Origin: Candidatus Moranbacteria bacterium RIFCSPLOWO2_12_FULL_48_12
GTDB lineage: Bacteria > Patescibacteriota > Minisyncoccia > Moranbacterales > UBA1568
Assembly (NCBI GenBank): GCA_001784735.1
Contig: MFSB01000054.1
Location: 1 to 16,533, forward strand
Direction of reading: 5' to 3'
Length of the DNA stretch: 16,533 nt
The notes under the pieces are model-generated. The model searched no databases and had not been told where the DNA came from. It saw nothing but the letters and a program-made list of their open reading frames with translations. Shown one piece after another: positions 1 through 7,346 of this stretch. The translations under genes and the position numbers were made by a program. Position 1 is the first letter of the stretch. Each line of letters starts with the position of its first letter.

Positions 1-2
1 CC

Positions 3-803
3 AAAGGACCGGGAATGGTACTCGTAATCGTAGCCACACCGCTTCTCACCTATCTCATTTACAAGCGCCTCAACATCTCTCTAAAAAGATTCTTTTCGGG
101 AGTAGCTATTTCAATATTTGCACTTTCTGCTCTCATTTTCATTCTCGTTCCAAAAAGCTACTTCGTCGGAATTACGAACTTTTCTACAACTTCAAAATTT
201 GACTCACCTCTCGTTTCTCTCGGCAAATATATAAGCAAAACCATCGGTGAAAATGGATTCTCCATCACCCATAATTCGTATTGGGGAAATTTCGGTTGGC
301 TGGATACCAAGATATCTCCAAAGATTCTCGATGTCATCCGGATTATTGAGCTTGTCGCTCTCTTGGGCATTATTCTTTACCTTATTTCCGGAACAAGATT
401 CCTCGACTACGCTCGGAACGACAAACGATGGATCACGAGATTCCTCGACCCGCTTCGACGACTCATCGAGGCAGGCAGACTCGGAATGACAGGAGGAAAA
501 GAATTTCTGCCGGAGAAAAAATACATCATCTTTTTTATCGGCATCATCTTGGCGCTCCAGCTCGCTATCCGCTTCTATGACTGGCGCGTTTTCGACGCTA
601 CCGGACAAATCCTTATCGGTACGCCGGGTCGTTACTTCTTGCCGAATATCATCCCGCATATTCTGCTCATAGTTACCGGTTTGGGATTCTTCACTCGGAA
701 CAAAAAGCAATTCCATATACTCCTCAAAATCCTCGCTCTCCTAATGATCCTTCTTTCTCTCTATTCAATAATAAACGTGATTATTCCGAGATATTATTTG
801 TAG
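3..803 (+). CDS. DUF2142-like multi-pass membrane protein, 5' part missing
   Basis: The reading frame is open to the left edge of the window, so the N-terminal part is missing; the first Met in the window (position 15) lies in a membrane segment and is probably internal. About six hydrophobic segments can be seen, and near the C-terminus there is a GRYFLPNIIP motif, with SYWGNFGWLD in a preceding loop. Both motifs are typical of DUF2142 predicted membrane proteins, which often occur in cell-surface polysaccharide loci and resemble membrane glycosyltransferases. Between the third and fourth visible membrane segments there is a hydrophilic, Arg-rich stretch with RFLD twice, 14 residues apart; it is encoded by a palindromic repeat (see the repeat entry at 396-491). 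The frame ends in TAG at 801-803. Family assignment is by motif recognition; the substrate is unknown. Confidence 0.75.
   Translation, partial: KGPGMVLVIVATPLLTYLIYKRLNISLKRFFSGVAISIFALSALIFILVPKSYFVGITNFSTTSKFDSPLVSLGKYISKTIGENGFSITHNSYWGNFGWLDTKISPKILDVIRIIELVALLGIILYLISGTRFLDYARNDKRWITRFLDPLRRLIEAGRLGMTGGKEFLPEKKYIIFFIGIILALQLAIRFYDWRVFDATGQILIGTPGRYFLPNIIPHILLIVTGLGFFTRNKKQFHILLKILALLMILLSLYSIINVIIPRYYL
396..491 (+). repeat. Palindromic dispersed-type repeat inside a coding region
   Basis: GATTCCTCGAC occurs twice (397-407 and 439-449), 42 bp apart. Each copy is followed by a partner ending in CTCGGAA(C/T)GACA (413-423, 480-491). The second unit has the same ends as the intergenic repeat at 804-882 (GAT.CC.TCGACCCGCTT at the start and GGA.TGACAG at the end). 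The whole stretch is translated in frame with the host gene, adding roughly 30 residues in a loop between two membrane segments. Confidence 0.7.
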
Positions 804-883
804 ATCCTTCGACCCGCTTTGCCATAACTACAGCCAGCCTCGCCGAGTCTAGGCGGGCGAGGCGAGCAAGCTCAGGATGACAG
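804..883. repeat. Palindromic dispersed-type repeat between two + strand genes
   Basis: The element begins GATCCTTCGACCCGCTT and ends CTCAGGATGACAG. It contains an inner inverted repeat CCTCGCC (838-844) / GGCGAGG (856-862). Its ends match the second unit of the repeat inside the upstream gene, and its CCTCGCCGAG(T/A)CT core also appears inside pheT (10100-10112). It fills nearly all of the intergenic space, and its last bases provide the first possible ATG of the next gene. Confidence 0.7.
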
Positions 884-1605
884 AAAAAAAATTTATGAAT
901 ATCAGTAAAAAATTAAAGAATGAACGATGGTGGTTAACACTGCTTTTCGTCGGCGGATTGCTTTTGATAATGATTTCTTTTTATAATACTCTCAGTTTCC
1001 CCGACTCCGGCTACAACTTTCTCGGTACTAGCGGCAAAGCCAAGCTTGACTCGGGAAAACCCATCACCCAAGTCTTCACTGCCAGAGAAAACAATCTCAA
1101 CCAGATAAAGATTATCATCGGCAACTTCGACCTCATACTCCGAGAAAGAATCGATTTTGAGCTGATGGATCCATCCTGTGAGAATGTCCTAGCCCGGCAA
1201 AGCGCCAACTTTTTCACTCCCAGTCCGCACATCTACTATCGTTTCAATTTCCCCGCCATCCCCGATTCGGCAGGTGAAAAATACTGTTTCAAAGTGACCT
1301 ATTTTTCACCGATTGATCGAGGGAGTGAGCGCCCATACCTCGCTATAAGCGAAGGAGAGCAGTTCCGGGGTCAATCATACATAAACGAGGGAAACAGCCG
1401 GGTATACGAAAATAGGACGCTTCAGATGCGTCCTGGCTACACTGCCGGGAGTTTCCTCGGCGACCTCGGCCGCCTCAACGACCGTATTTCCCAGTACAAG
1501 CCCAATTTCGCCAAAGGCTGGGGACTGACGCTCCTCTTCGGAACATTCCTCCTTGGCACTTTCGCCCTCATTTTCTGGATTATCCGTTCAAAAACCGAAG
1601 AATAG
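877..1605 (+). CDS. Unknown membrane-anchored protein with two terminal membrane segments
   Basis: The protein has 242 residues from the ATG at 877, or 236 from the ATG at 895. A hydrophobic segment lies at about residues 19-40 (WWLTLLFVGGLLLIMISFY) and a second at about 214-237 (WGLTLLFGTFLLGTFALIFW). Between them are about 170 mostly polar residues with alternating hydrophobic residues and two Cys, which looks like an extracytoplasmic beta-rich domain held by two membrane anchors. The ATG at 877 lies inside the end of a repeat and has no usable ribosome site, so the ATG at 895 may be the original start. It follows the DUF2142-like gene by 73 nt and could be co-transcribed, which suggests a role at the cell surface. 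I do not recognise the family. Confidence 0.75.
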   Translation: MTEKKFMNISKKLKNERWWLTLLFVGGLLLIMISFYNTLSFPDSGYNFLGTSGKAKLDSGKPITQVFTARENNLNQIKIIIGNFDLILRERIDFELMDPSCENVLARQSANFFTPSPHIYYRFNFPAIPDSAGEKYCFKVTYFSPIDRGSERPYLAISEGEQFRGQSYINEGNSRVYENRTLQMRPGYTAGSFLGDLGRLNDRISQYKPNFAKGWGLTLLFGTFLLGTFALIFWIIRSKTEE

Positions 1606-1616
1606 ATTTCCGAATG

Positions 1617-1697
1617 AATACTCCTCGCGGCAAGCCGCGAGGTATCTTTGACAAATTTGTCTTTGATACTCGCCGCAAGCGGCGGGGAATTAGACCC
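1617..1697. repeat. Double-hairpin repeat between convergent genes
   Basis: Two GC-rich hairpins with the same CAAG loop (stem CCTCGCGG at 1623-1630 with 1635-1642, and CGCCG at 1671-1675 with 1680-1684) flank a central palindrome ACAAATTTGT (1651-1660). TATC at 1643-1646 and GATA at 1665-1668 add to the overall symmetry. It lies exactly between the stop of the + strand gene and the stop of the - strand methyltransferase gene. It could slow or end transcription from both sides, but there are no T-tracts, so a dispersed repeat is the safer call. Confidence 0.6.
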
Positions 1698-1706
1698 TAA
1701 TTGAGA

Positions 1707-2498
1707 TTAAAGCGACGGTGTTCCCGTCATACGATGCACCGGCTTGTTTCTCTTCCCTTTTTCGATAACCAAGACGCTGTCATAAAAATGCAGAGACTTC
1801 GTCGAACGAGTAAATTCGCTCACCGGAAGCGTCTTCTCATCCCGCGAATTCCAAGCGTTCAAAGCATCGATAAAATTTTTGCTGTATTCGATAAATGTTC
1901 CCGGCTTTTTATAACCGCCGCCGTATTCTTTCCAATAGGAAGTATTGAGGTCTTCGCAAATATAGACGCCGTCCTCCTTCACGTGATCGTACATTTCTTC
2001 GAACGTCGCTACCTGCTGGTTCATCGTGTGTCCGCCATCATCAATGAGAATGTCTACTTCGGGAATTTCTTTTTTCAGGCGTTGCAAGAAACTCCGGTCT
2101 TCTTGCGAGCCGATAGAGATATTCACTCTTTCCTCTTCGAATTTTTTGCACTCCGGATTGTTGTCGACGCCGAAAATTTTGGCCCGCTCTCCGAAATAAT
2201 ACTTCCACATCTGGAGAGATCCGCCATGAGAAACCCCGATCTCCAAAACAGCCACATCCTTTCCTCTGAAACGGGAAAAATGCCTGTCATAAATCTCGAA
2301 GTAGTGTTCGCCCTTATGAATCAGATTACTCTTGTTGTTTCTGAAATATTTCTCCAGATCATTACTCGCATAGTTTGATGACCCTTGTGGCAGATGAATA
2401 TAGGCGAGACGTCTGCTCGCGTGATAAAAACGAAACCATCCTCGCGGGATGTATTTCTTTATTTTTGCCGCATAAAAATTATAGAGAAACCGCGCCAT
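1707..2498 (-). CDS. Class I SAM-dependent methyltransferase, sugar O-methyltransferase/CmcI type
   Basis: With the ATG at 2498 the protein has 263 residues. The SAM-binding motif I is VLEIGVSHGG (about 84-93), the acidic residue after strand 2 is in GVDNN (about 110-114), and DILIDDGGH (about 139-147) carries the Asp-Asp and His that bind metal in the related MycE and CmcI enzymes. EDLNTSYW follows, which is also usual for this group. The likely reaction is transfer of methyl from SAM to a hydroxyl, possibly on a sugar; the substrate is not visible. An upstream ATG at 2546 would overlap the preceding gene by 28 nt and add 16 residues without family resemblance, so 2498, 20 nt after that gene's stop, is preferred. 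It is the last gene of the - strand run. Confidence 0.85.
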   Translation of the reverse strand: MARFLYNFYAAKIKKYIPRGWFRFYHASRRLAYIHLPQGSSNYASNDLEKYFRNNKSNLIHKGEHYFEIYDRHFSRFRGKDVAVLEIGVSHGGSLQMWKYYFGERAKIFGVDNNPECKKFEEERVNISIGSQEDRSFLQRLKKEIPEVDILIDDGGHTMNQQVATFEEMYDHVKEDGVYICEDLNTSYWKEYGGGYKKPGTFIEYSKNFIDALNAWNSRDEKTLPVSEFTRSTKSLHFYDSVLVIEKGKRNKPVHRMTGTPSL

Positions 2499-2518
2499 AG
2501 TGGTTTTCAGATCAAAGA

Positions 2519-2863
2519 CTACATTTCGCTTTTGTGAAGCACCCAATGAGTAAGTGAGCTAACAGCCGAAAGGATAAGGGCGCCGAGAACAGCTACCCAA
2601 AAACCATGCACTTCAAACCCTTTCACAAATCCCCCAAGAAGCCACAGAAGAAAACCATTGATAACAAAGGTAAAGATACCAAATGTCAGAAGATTGAACG
2701 GAAGCGCCAGAACCATCAGTATCGGCTTGATGGTGATATTGACGAGCCCCCACATGAGCGCCAAGACGAGCGCCGTCCCAAAACCCTGTACACTGATCCC
2801 CGCTATGATGTACGGCAACGCCAGAAACGCCAACGCGCTCACGAGCCATTTTAAGAGAAGCAT
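2519..2863 (-). CDS. YvlD-type small membrane protein (phage holin family 4_2)
   Basis: The protein has 114 residues and is almost wholly membrane-embedded, with four hydrophobic segments separated by very short loops. The pattern ALMWGLVNITIKPILMVLALPFNLLT followed by a Gly-rich loop is the hallmark of the YvlD/COG1950 family (here only the inner WGLVNITIKPI part needs quoting as key). Despite the holin label, chromosomal members are ordinary membrane proteins, in Bacillus linked to envelope stress; no lysis genes are nearby. The gene lies 37 nt downstream of the Fic gene and 20 nt upstream of the methyltransferase start, so it may share their transcript. No clear Shine-Dalgarno site precedes the ATG. 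Confidence 0.85.
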   Translation of the reverse strand: MLLLKWLVSALAFLALPYIIAGISVQGFGTALVLALMWGLVNITIKPILMVLALPFNLLTFGIFTFVINGFLLWLLGGFVKGFEVHGFWVAVLGALILSAVSSLTHWVLHKSEM

Positions 2864-2900
2864 AATTTTGAGTTTATAAAGTTAATCAAGTTTATAGGTT

Positions 2901-3932
2901 TTATTTTCTTAACTTGTAATATGTCGCCCTACCCTTGCCAAATTTTTCAATAACGCCGAGTCCTACCAAATTTTTCAGATCAACGCTTCTTGTCGATTTT
3001 GCCCGATCAGTCAACTTCGCATAGCCACGAGCATTCAAACGTCCGTGTTTTTCTATATAACGAATAATTTTTTGATGATAATTTTCTAACTCTTGCTTCG
3101 AAGACAGAGTTTCTCGCTTGAGTTCTTTTTCAACTCGAAGCAATTCATCAATAATGCCATCCGTAAAATATTCTAGCCAAGAGGTATAATCGATGTAATC
3201 CTTGATATCATAATAATTCCCCAGTAAGCCAACCTGCTCAAAATACTTACTCACATTCTGATTATAATAATTCTCAAAGCTGAAAAGGTTGAAGGTATCC
3301 AGTCCCATCTTCGCTAACAAGACTTTCGTAGCCAAACGAGCCGTTCTTCCATTGCCATCGATAAAAGGATGGATAATGACGAATTGTTTATGAAAAATAC
3401 CGGCTAAGATCAACGGGTCGATTCTACTCTTATTCTTCTTTATATAATCAAACAATTCACTCATCAATCCCGATACTTCAAGATGGTCTGGCGGAAAGTA
3501 AACGGTTTGGCGCGTCTTTGGATTATTAACGAAAACCGGCTCTTGTCTCAATTTTCCAGAGCGATATTCTTCAATCAAATCTTGCGTAATGGTTTTTTGA
3601 ATTTTCAAAATAAGCGGCAAATCAAAAGTTTGTTTTTTGTTCTTCATCGAATCATTCAAATCAACCAGGGCTTTATTATAATTCAAGACCTCTCTTTCAC
3701 TATCTCGGATATGTTCCGGCCTGGTCTTGAGAATCCTTTTGACATCAGTGAGTGGCAGAGGATTTCCTTCAATGCTGGTTGAGGAGAAAGCTGATATTTC
3801 TCTCGCTCTTTTTTCTAATTCTGCTAAAACGATACCCGAAAAACTCCGACTATTCAAATCAGCGATAATTTCAGTTATCCTTTTTATATTGGATAACAGC
3901 AGGTTGGAAATCGAGTATTGTGGCTCAAACAT
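2901..3932 (-). CDS. Fic-domain protein with N-terminal inhibitory motif and C-terminal winged helix
   Basis: The 343-residue protein carries the complete Fic core HPFIDGNGRTAR (188-199), with catalytic His188 and the phosphate-binding GNGR. Fic enzymes usually transfer AMP from ATP to a target hydroxyl. SSTSIEGN (50-57) matches the inhibitory helix motif (S/T)xxxE(G/N), with Glu55 expected to block ATP binding, so this is a class II, self-inhibited Fic protein. Residues about 280-343 look like a winged helix-turn-helix (ARGYAKLTDRAKSTRSVDLKN region), common in this Fic subfamily and suited to binding its own promoter. The sequence is visibly richer in A+T than the neighbouring sugar transferase and pheT genes, which hints at separate acquisition. 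No antitoxin gene is adjacent. The target protein is unknown. Confidence 0.93.
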   Translation of the reverse strand: MFEPQYSISNLLLSNIKRITEIIADLNSRSFSGIVLAELEKRAREISAFSSTSIEGNPLPLTDVKRILKTRPEHIRDSEREVLNYNKALVDLNDSMKNKKQTFDLPLILKIQKTITQDLIEEYRSGKLRQEPVFVNNPKTRQTVYFPPDHLEVSGLMSELFDYIKKNKSRIDPLILAGIFHKQFVIIHPFIDGNGRTARLATKVLLAKMGLDTFNLFSFENYYNQNVSKYFEQVGLLGNYYDIKDYIDYTSWLEYFTDGIIDELLRVEKELKRETLSSKQELENYHQKIIRYIEKHGRLNARGYAKLTDRAKSTRSVDLKNLVGLGVIEKFGKGRATYYKLRK

Positions 3933-3941
3933 AACGTTTTT

Positions 3942-3992
3942 ACCTATAGTCTATAGACGTATTATAGACGGTAAATAGACGATTGTCAATCG
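3942..3992 (-). promoter_or_regulatory. Consensus sigma-70 promoter with operator-like repeats for the Fic gene
   Basis: On the - strand there is TTGACA (3989-3984), a 17-nt spacer and TATAAT (3966-3961), a perfect match to the bacterial consensus. The predicted start of transcription near 3954 leaves a leader of about 22 nt before the ATG at 3932. Three direct copies of CGTCTAT (plus-strand ATAGACG at 3953-3959, 3964-3970 and 3975-3981) are spaced exactly 11 bp apart and cover the spacer, the -10 box and the start. A perfect inverted repeat CGATTG-T-CAATCG (3980-3992) covers the -35 box. Confidence 0.75.
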
Positions 3993-3996
3993 TTTT

Positions 3997-6900
3997 TCAA
4001 TACCCTCCTGTTATACTTCCCTTCCCCGTTTGCAGATACGGGATAACCATTCCTGATAATCTTTTTCGGACAGGCCGTCGCTCGCTCTCATCGTCCTTCT
4101 CATCATCGGCCAGGTCTCTCGGCCTTTCCATAATCCAGGTTTCGTTTCTTTTCGGAATATAGTGGGACTCGATGTCCGTTGAAACGGTCCCCAGATGCGA
4201 TGCGAACAGGCGATACAGATGCTTCCGATCAATCCGCCATTTGTACTGCACCGCCGCATCTGAAAGCATGACCTCGCTCTCATCGTACGCGACAGACTTC
4301 ATCCTCATGAAAAGATACCCGTTCCTGTCTTTCGCTTTTTCAAAAGCGATACTGGTCGTATGCCCGGCCGCATCAGTCAGCGTAGCGAGCATATCGGGAA
4401 GGTTTTTCCGGTTCTTCTGAAACCAGCGAGAAAACCAGGGCTTGATCTTTTTCACTTTTTTTCCTGATACATTCATTTCAGGCTTCGCTATGATTACAAC
4501 AGAAACATTCTGCGAAAGATTGTCTGCACCGATGATATCCAGCTTCTGCGTGATCGGGTTGAATGTTATTTTCGCTTCAGGAGCGGTTTTATCTATTTTG
4601 ACGGTTTCTGTCTTTGTTTCTTCCTTATTCCCCTGTTTGTCTGTTGAAAAATACTGAATAATATTTGTTCCCTCTTGAGTGATTGTCAATGGATTAGCAT
4701 ATATATTCCACGTCGTGCCATTATCGAGGGAGTATTCAGTTTTTTCCACTCCGCTGCCGCCTTCGTTATCCGTCGCAGTGAGCGTAACCACCGCATCCCC
4801 GATATACCAATTGTCGCTTCCCGTGGCACCGGAAAGAGCCGCCATAGTAATGGGTGCTACCTTATCCTGATCATCTGCAACCACCACTCCTCCTGTTTCA
4901 TCTATCTCCACTCTATTTTCATTTTCTTTGCCCATCTCTGCCGTACCGGAAAACGTCGCGACTTTTTCTTCCGCCTTACCATCCGCGTCCTCCTGAATAC
5001 TGACGGCTTCGATGCGGTAATCGCCAGCACCCGTCCCTTGGGTAAGGATTTTGTATTCCCCTTGCTCCGGATTGGGAATCGTTATGAATTCATTGGGCGT
5101 ATCATACCCGGTATAGTACGCACCTTCGATCTCACTGAAAATTTCCCCGGTTTCAAAATTTTTCCCCACTCTCTTTCCGGACGGAGAAACGACCTGGACA
5201 TCGATGGGGGAAAAAGGCATAAAAAGCAAAAGGGACGTAGGAATTGACAGTGACGGAACAGTAGACACCACATCTGATCCAGCCAGTATTCTGAATGCCG
5301 TTTTTGCCGCAGCAGAGGGAAGATCAGAATGATTACTTTCAATTTCTATAGTCTCGTCAGCCGTAATATTCTTTGCGGAATCGATAGGAACGGTACCATC
5401 GCCGATTCCAAGCTCAAGCCCTCGATCTCCTCCCAACAAGTCATCATATCCGTCTGGCTTTCCATGTCCCCACAATACTATCGCTTCCGGGTCACTGAGA
5501 AGCTCAATAGATGCTCCATCGACACGGATCTTTTCTATCGTATCATTGTCATTCGTCTTCCCGACGACGTTGGTGAAAGCGACTGGAATAAGTCGGTTGA
5601 TATTCGTTGCGGTTTTCAGGTTTTGAAGAAACGTATTGGTAGGATACAAATTTGGATATGTCCGCAATACATCTGATTCCTTGTCACGAAGATAAGAATA
5701 CACCGGAAGAAGCTCCTTCACAGAAGGAATGGGCGCTTTTCGAATATATTCGAAAATACTCTGATATCCATTTTCTTCAGCTTCCTGTTGAAAGATTTTT
5801 TCCAACAGAAAATCTCTCAACTTCACACCAAAGTCTCCACCTTCCCACGTCAAATAACTTTTTGGCGACCCATCATGCGGCGTTCCAAGCGTAATGAGCT
5901 GATCAACGCTGCTCCCGCCATCCAATGTTCCGATATATTCGCGCGCTATCAATCCACCCATCGAATGCGCCACGACATCGACTCTCGGCCATTTTGTCTG
6001 CGCTTTTACCTCATCAATCTTTGTCCTCAAAAGTTTTGCTGATTCAATATTGCTGTAATGCCATTCGTACGGAAACGGGAAAAGACTTGTTCCTAATGTA
6101 TAGCCGTTTTCATCAAGTGTTTCTAAAAGTTCATCATAGGTTCCCAGAACGGGGTCAAGTTCTAGATCGCTTTTCTGAGTCATCTTCCATGAACCCATAA
6201 TGCCCGGTATGACCACGACCGGGTCTTTGAAATTTTCTCCTCTCGCCCAATCAGAAACATCTGCTTTTCCAAGCACTTTTTTATACGTCTGCCAAGGCTC
6301 GCATTCATCCGGATTGATACAAAGCTCCGGACCATCCGCACTCTCCCACCAGTTATATCGGATATCAGAGCTGTCTGCTCCAGAATTATACGCGCTTACA
6401 AAATCGAAAGTATTGCCTGAAAATTTCGATCTCCACACTTTTGTCTTATCGTAAGAATCTTGATCGGTATATACGGCAAGAGCATTATCATGAAAATTCG
6501 CTCCCTCGATATCTAACGTTCCTCCTCCCTGCGCACCGAATGCTCCGCTATACATCCAAAAGGCATTCACATATTGAAAAAATGAGCGCTGCCGATTTTT
6601 CTCAACCATAAAAACCTCGGAAATGCTGCCGCCGCCGGACACATCTATATTTCTGGCGTATATATTGCCAGAAGAGGTAATGCTGTAGCTATCATCTGGG
6701 TTACCGCTATTCTTTTTTCTAAAGACAACAGGTTCGCTCGGCGTTCCTTCGACCACGAGACTGCCGGAAACATCCAGCGTGGATTGCCCCTCAAACTCGA
6801 TGACAGCGCCTTTTTTGATCGTCAGCGTTATGCCGGATGCTACGGACGCATATCCTGAAATCGTCTGCACTCCAGACCACTCGGTATCTGCTTCTATCAT

Positions 6901-7023
6901 CAGATCTGCGGCTTCCGCGGATGAGCTATTTGCGAGGAAGAAAAGGTCGATCGGTGAGAAGACGAGAGAGAAGACGAGAAAAAATACGAGGAAGTATCGC
7001 TTACTGATTCTTCTTCCTGACAT
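3997..7023 (-). CDS. Large secreted lipase-like alpha/beta hydrolase with beta-rich accessory domains
   Basis: The 1008-residue protein begins with a signal peptide (basic MSGRRISKRY, hydrophobic core to about 31, likely cut near the AEA-A at 36-39). Residues about 40-260 have short repeating beta patterns like a parallel beta-helix. An LCAT/lipase-like alpha/beta hydrolase follows (about 265-580): oxyanion loop PGIMGS (273-278), nucleophile elbow AHSMGG with Ser354, probable Asp542 in GDGTVP and His565 in SNHSDLP. Residues about 722-815 form a domain of the type DNEGGSGVEKTEYSLDNGT with STDKQGN and KIDKTAP, known from many bacterial surface proteins. The last 190 residues are unrecognised and carry no membrane anchor. 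It probably cleaves an ester or lipid outside the cell. The start overlaps the preceding small membrane gene by 23 nt, so translation may be coupled. The stop is TGA. Confidence 0.88.
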   Translation of the reverse strand: MSGRRISKRYFLVFFLVFSLVFSPIDLFFLANSSSAEAADLMIEADTEWSGVQTISGYASVASGITLTIKKGAVIEFEGQSTLDVSGSLVVEGTPSEPVVFRKKNSGNPDDSYSITSSGNIYARNIDVSGGGSISEVFMVEKNRQRSFFQYVNAFWMYSGAFGAQGGGTLDIEGANFHDNALAVYTDQDSYDKTKVWRSKFSGNTFDFVSAYNSGADSSDIRYNWWESADGPELCINPDECEPWQTYKKVLGKADVSDWARGENFKDPVVVIPGIMGSWKMTQKSDLELDPVLGTYDELLETLDENGYTLGTSLFPFPYEWHYSNIESAKLLRTKIDEVKAQTKWPRVDVVAHSMGGLIAREYIGTLDGGSSVDQLITLGTPHDGSPKSYLTWEGGDFGVKLRDFLLEKIFQQEAEENGYQSIFEYIRKAPIPSVKELLPVYSYLRDKESDVLRTYPNLYPTNTFLQNLKTATNINRLIPVAFTNVVGKTNDNDTIEKIRVDGASIELLSDPEAIVLWGHGKPDGYDDLLGGDRGLELGIGDGTVPIDSAKNITADETIEIESNHSDLPSAAAKTAFRILAGSDVVSTVPSLSIPTSLLLFMPFSPIDVQVVSPSGKRVGKNFETGEIFSEIEGAYYTGYDTPNEFITIPNPEQGEYKILTQGTGAGDYRIEAVSIQEDADGKAEEKVATFSGTAEMGKENENRVEIDETGGVVVADDQDKVAPITMAALSGATGSDNWYIGDAVVTLTATDNEGGSGVEKTEYSLDNGTTWNIYANPLTITQEGTNIIQYFSTDKQGNKEETKTETVKIDKTAPEAKITFNPITQKLDIIGADNLSQNVSVVIIAKPEMNVSGKKVKKIKPWFSRWFQKNRKNLPDMLATLTDAAGHTTSIAFEKAKDRNGYLFMRMKSVAYDESEVMLSDAAVQYKWRIDRKHLYRLFASHLGTVSTDIESHYIPKRNETWIMERPRDLADDEKDDESERRPVRKRLSGMVIPYLQTGKGSITGGY

Positions 7024-7264
7024 AATAAAAAATGAGAATAATGTTTATGATCGGCCAGATAAAGATATTGAATATAGAAACAATGTAAGATGCACTCCCC
7101 ATAAAATAAAGGAATGAAACAGCGTTCAAGGAACAAGATAACCAAATCCAAGAGATGTTTTTCTGTTTTCTCACAAGGAAAAGAAAAATGCCAACAGATA
7201 ACAGCAAGGAAGTCCCAATAACTATATTTGTAAGAAAATCTCCAAGTCCTATAGAATCAATCAT
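7001..7264 (-). CDS. Small three-segment membrane protein of unknown function
   Basis: The 87-residue protein has three hydrophobic segments (about 8-31, 36-57 and 60-80) with a basic end (YVRKKNQ). Its 3' end overlaps the start of the large lipase gene by 23 nt in another frame, which is strong evidence that both are real and translated together. The ATG is preceded by AAGAG at a fair distance for ribosome binding. The coding sequence is AT-rich compared with the sugar transferase gene upstream. The family is unknown to me; a role in placing, exporting or protecting against the secreted hydrolase is possible, but only position supports it. Confidence 0.7.
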   Translation of the reverse strand: MIDSIGLGDFLTNIVIGTSLLLSVGIFLFLVRKQKNISWIWLSCSLNAVSFLYFMGSASYIVSIFNIFIWPIINIILIFYYVRKKNQ

Positions 7265-7291
7265 ATTTTTCTCTTAACTAATTACCCCTTT

Positions 7292-7300
7292 ATTTTACCA
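7292..7300 (-). promoter_or_regulatory. Possible extended -10 promoter for the small membrane protein/lipase pair
   Basis: The - strand reads TGGTAAAAT, an extended -10 (TGnTAnAAT type), 28-36 nt upstream of the ATG at 7264 and inside the 82-nt gap after the sugar transferase gene. No good -35 box is visible, which is tolerated by extended -10 promoters. Confidence 0.35.
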
Positions 7301-7346
7301 CAAAAACCCATCATTGCGAGGGGTTTTTTCAAGATGTCAATGTTTT

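Noticed and set aside
1701..2378. A 225-codon open frame on the + strand
   Set aside because: It is antisense to the methyltransferase gene, which has clear SAM-binding motifs.
2519..2863. Phage holin as a sign of a prophage
   Set aside because: The protein belongs to the chromosomal YvlD-type group, and there are no other phage genes nearby.
3980..3997. Terminator on the + strand (inverted repeat followed by TTTTT)
   Set aside because: The loop would be 1-3 nt and the stem only 5-6 AT-rich pairs, and no + strand gene precedes it; operator symmetry on the Fic promoter is more likely.
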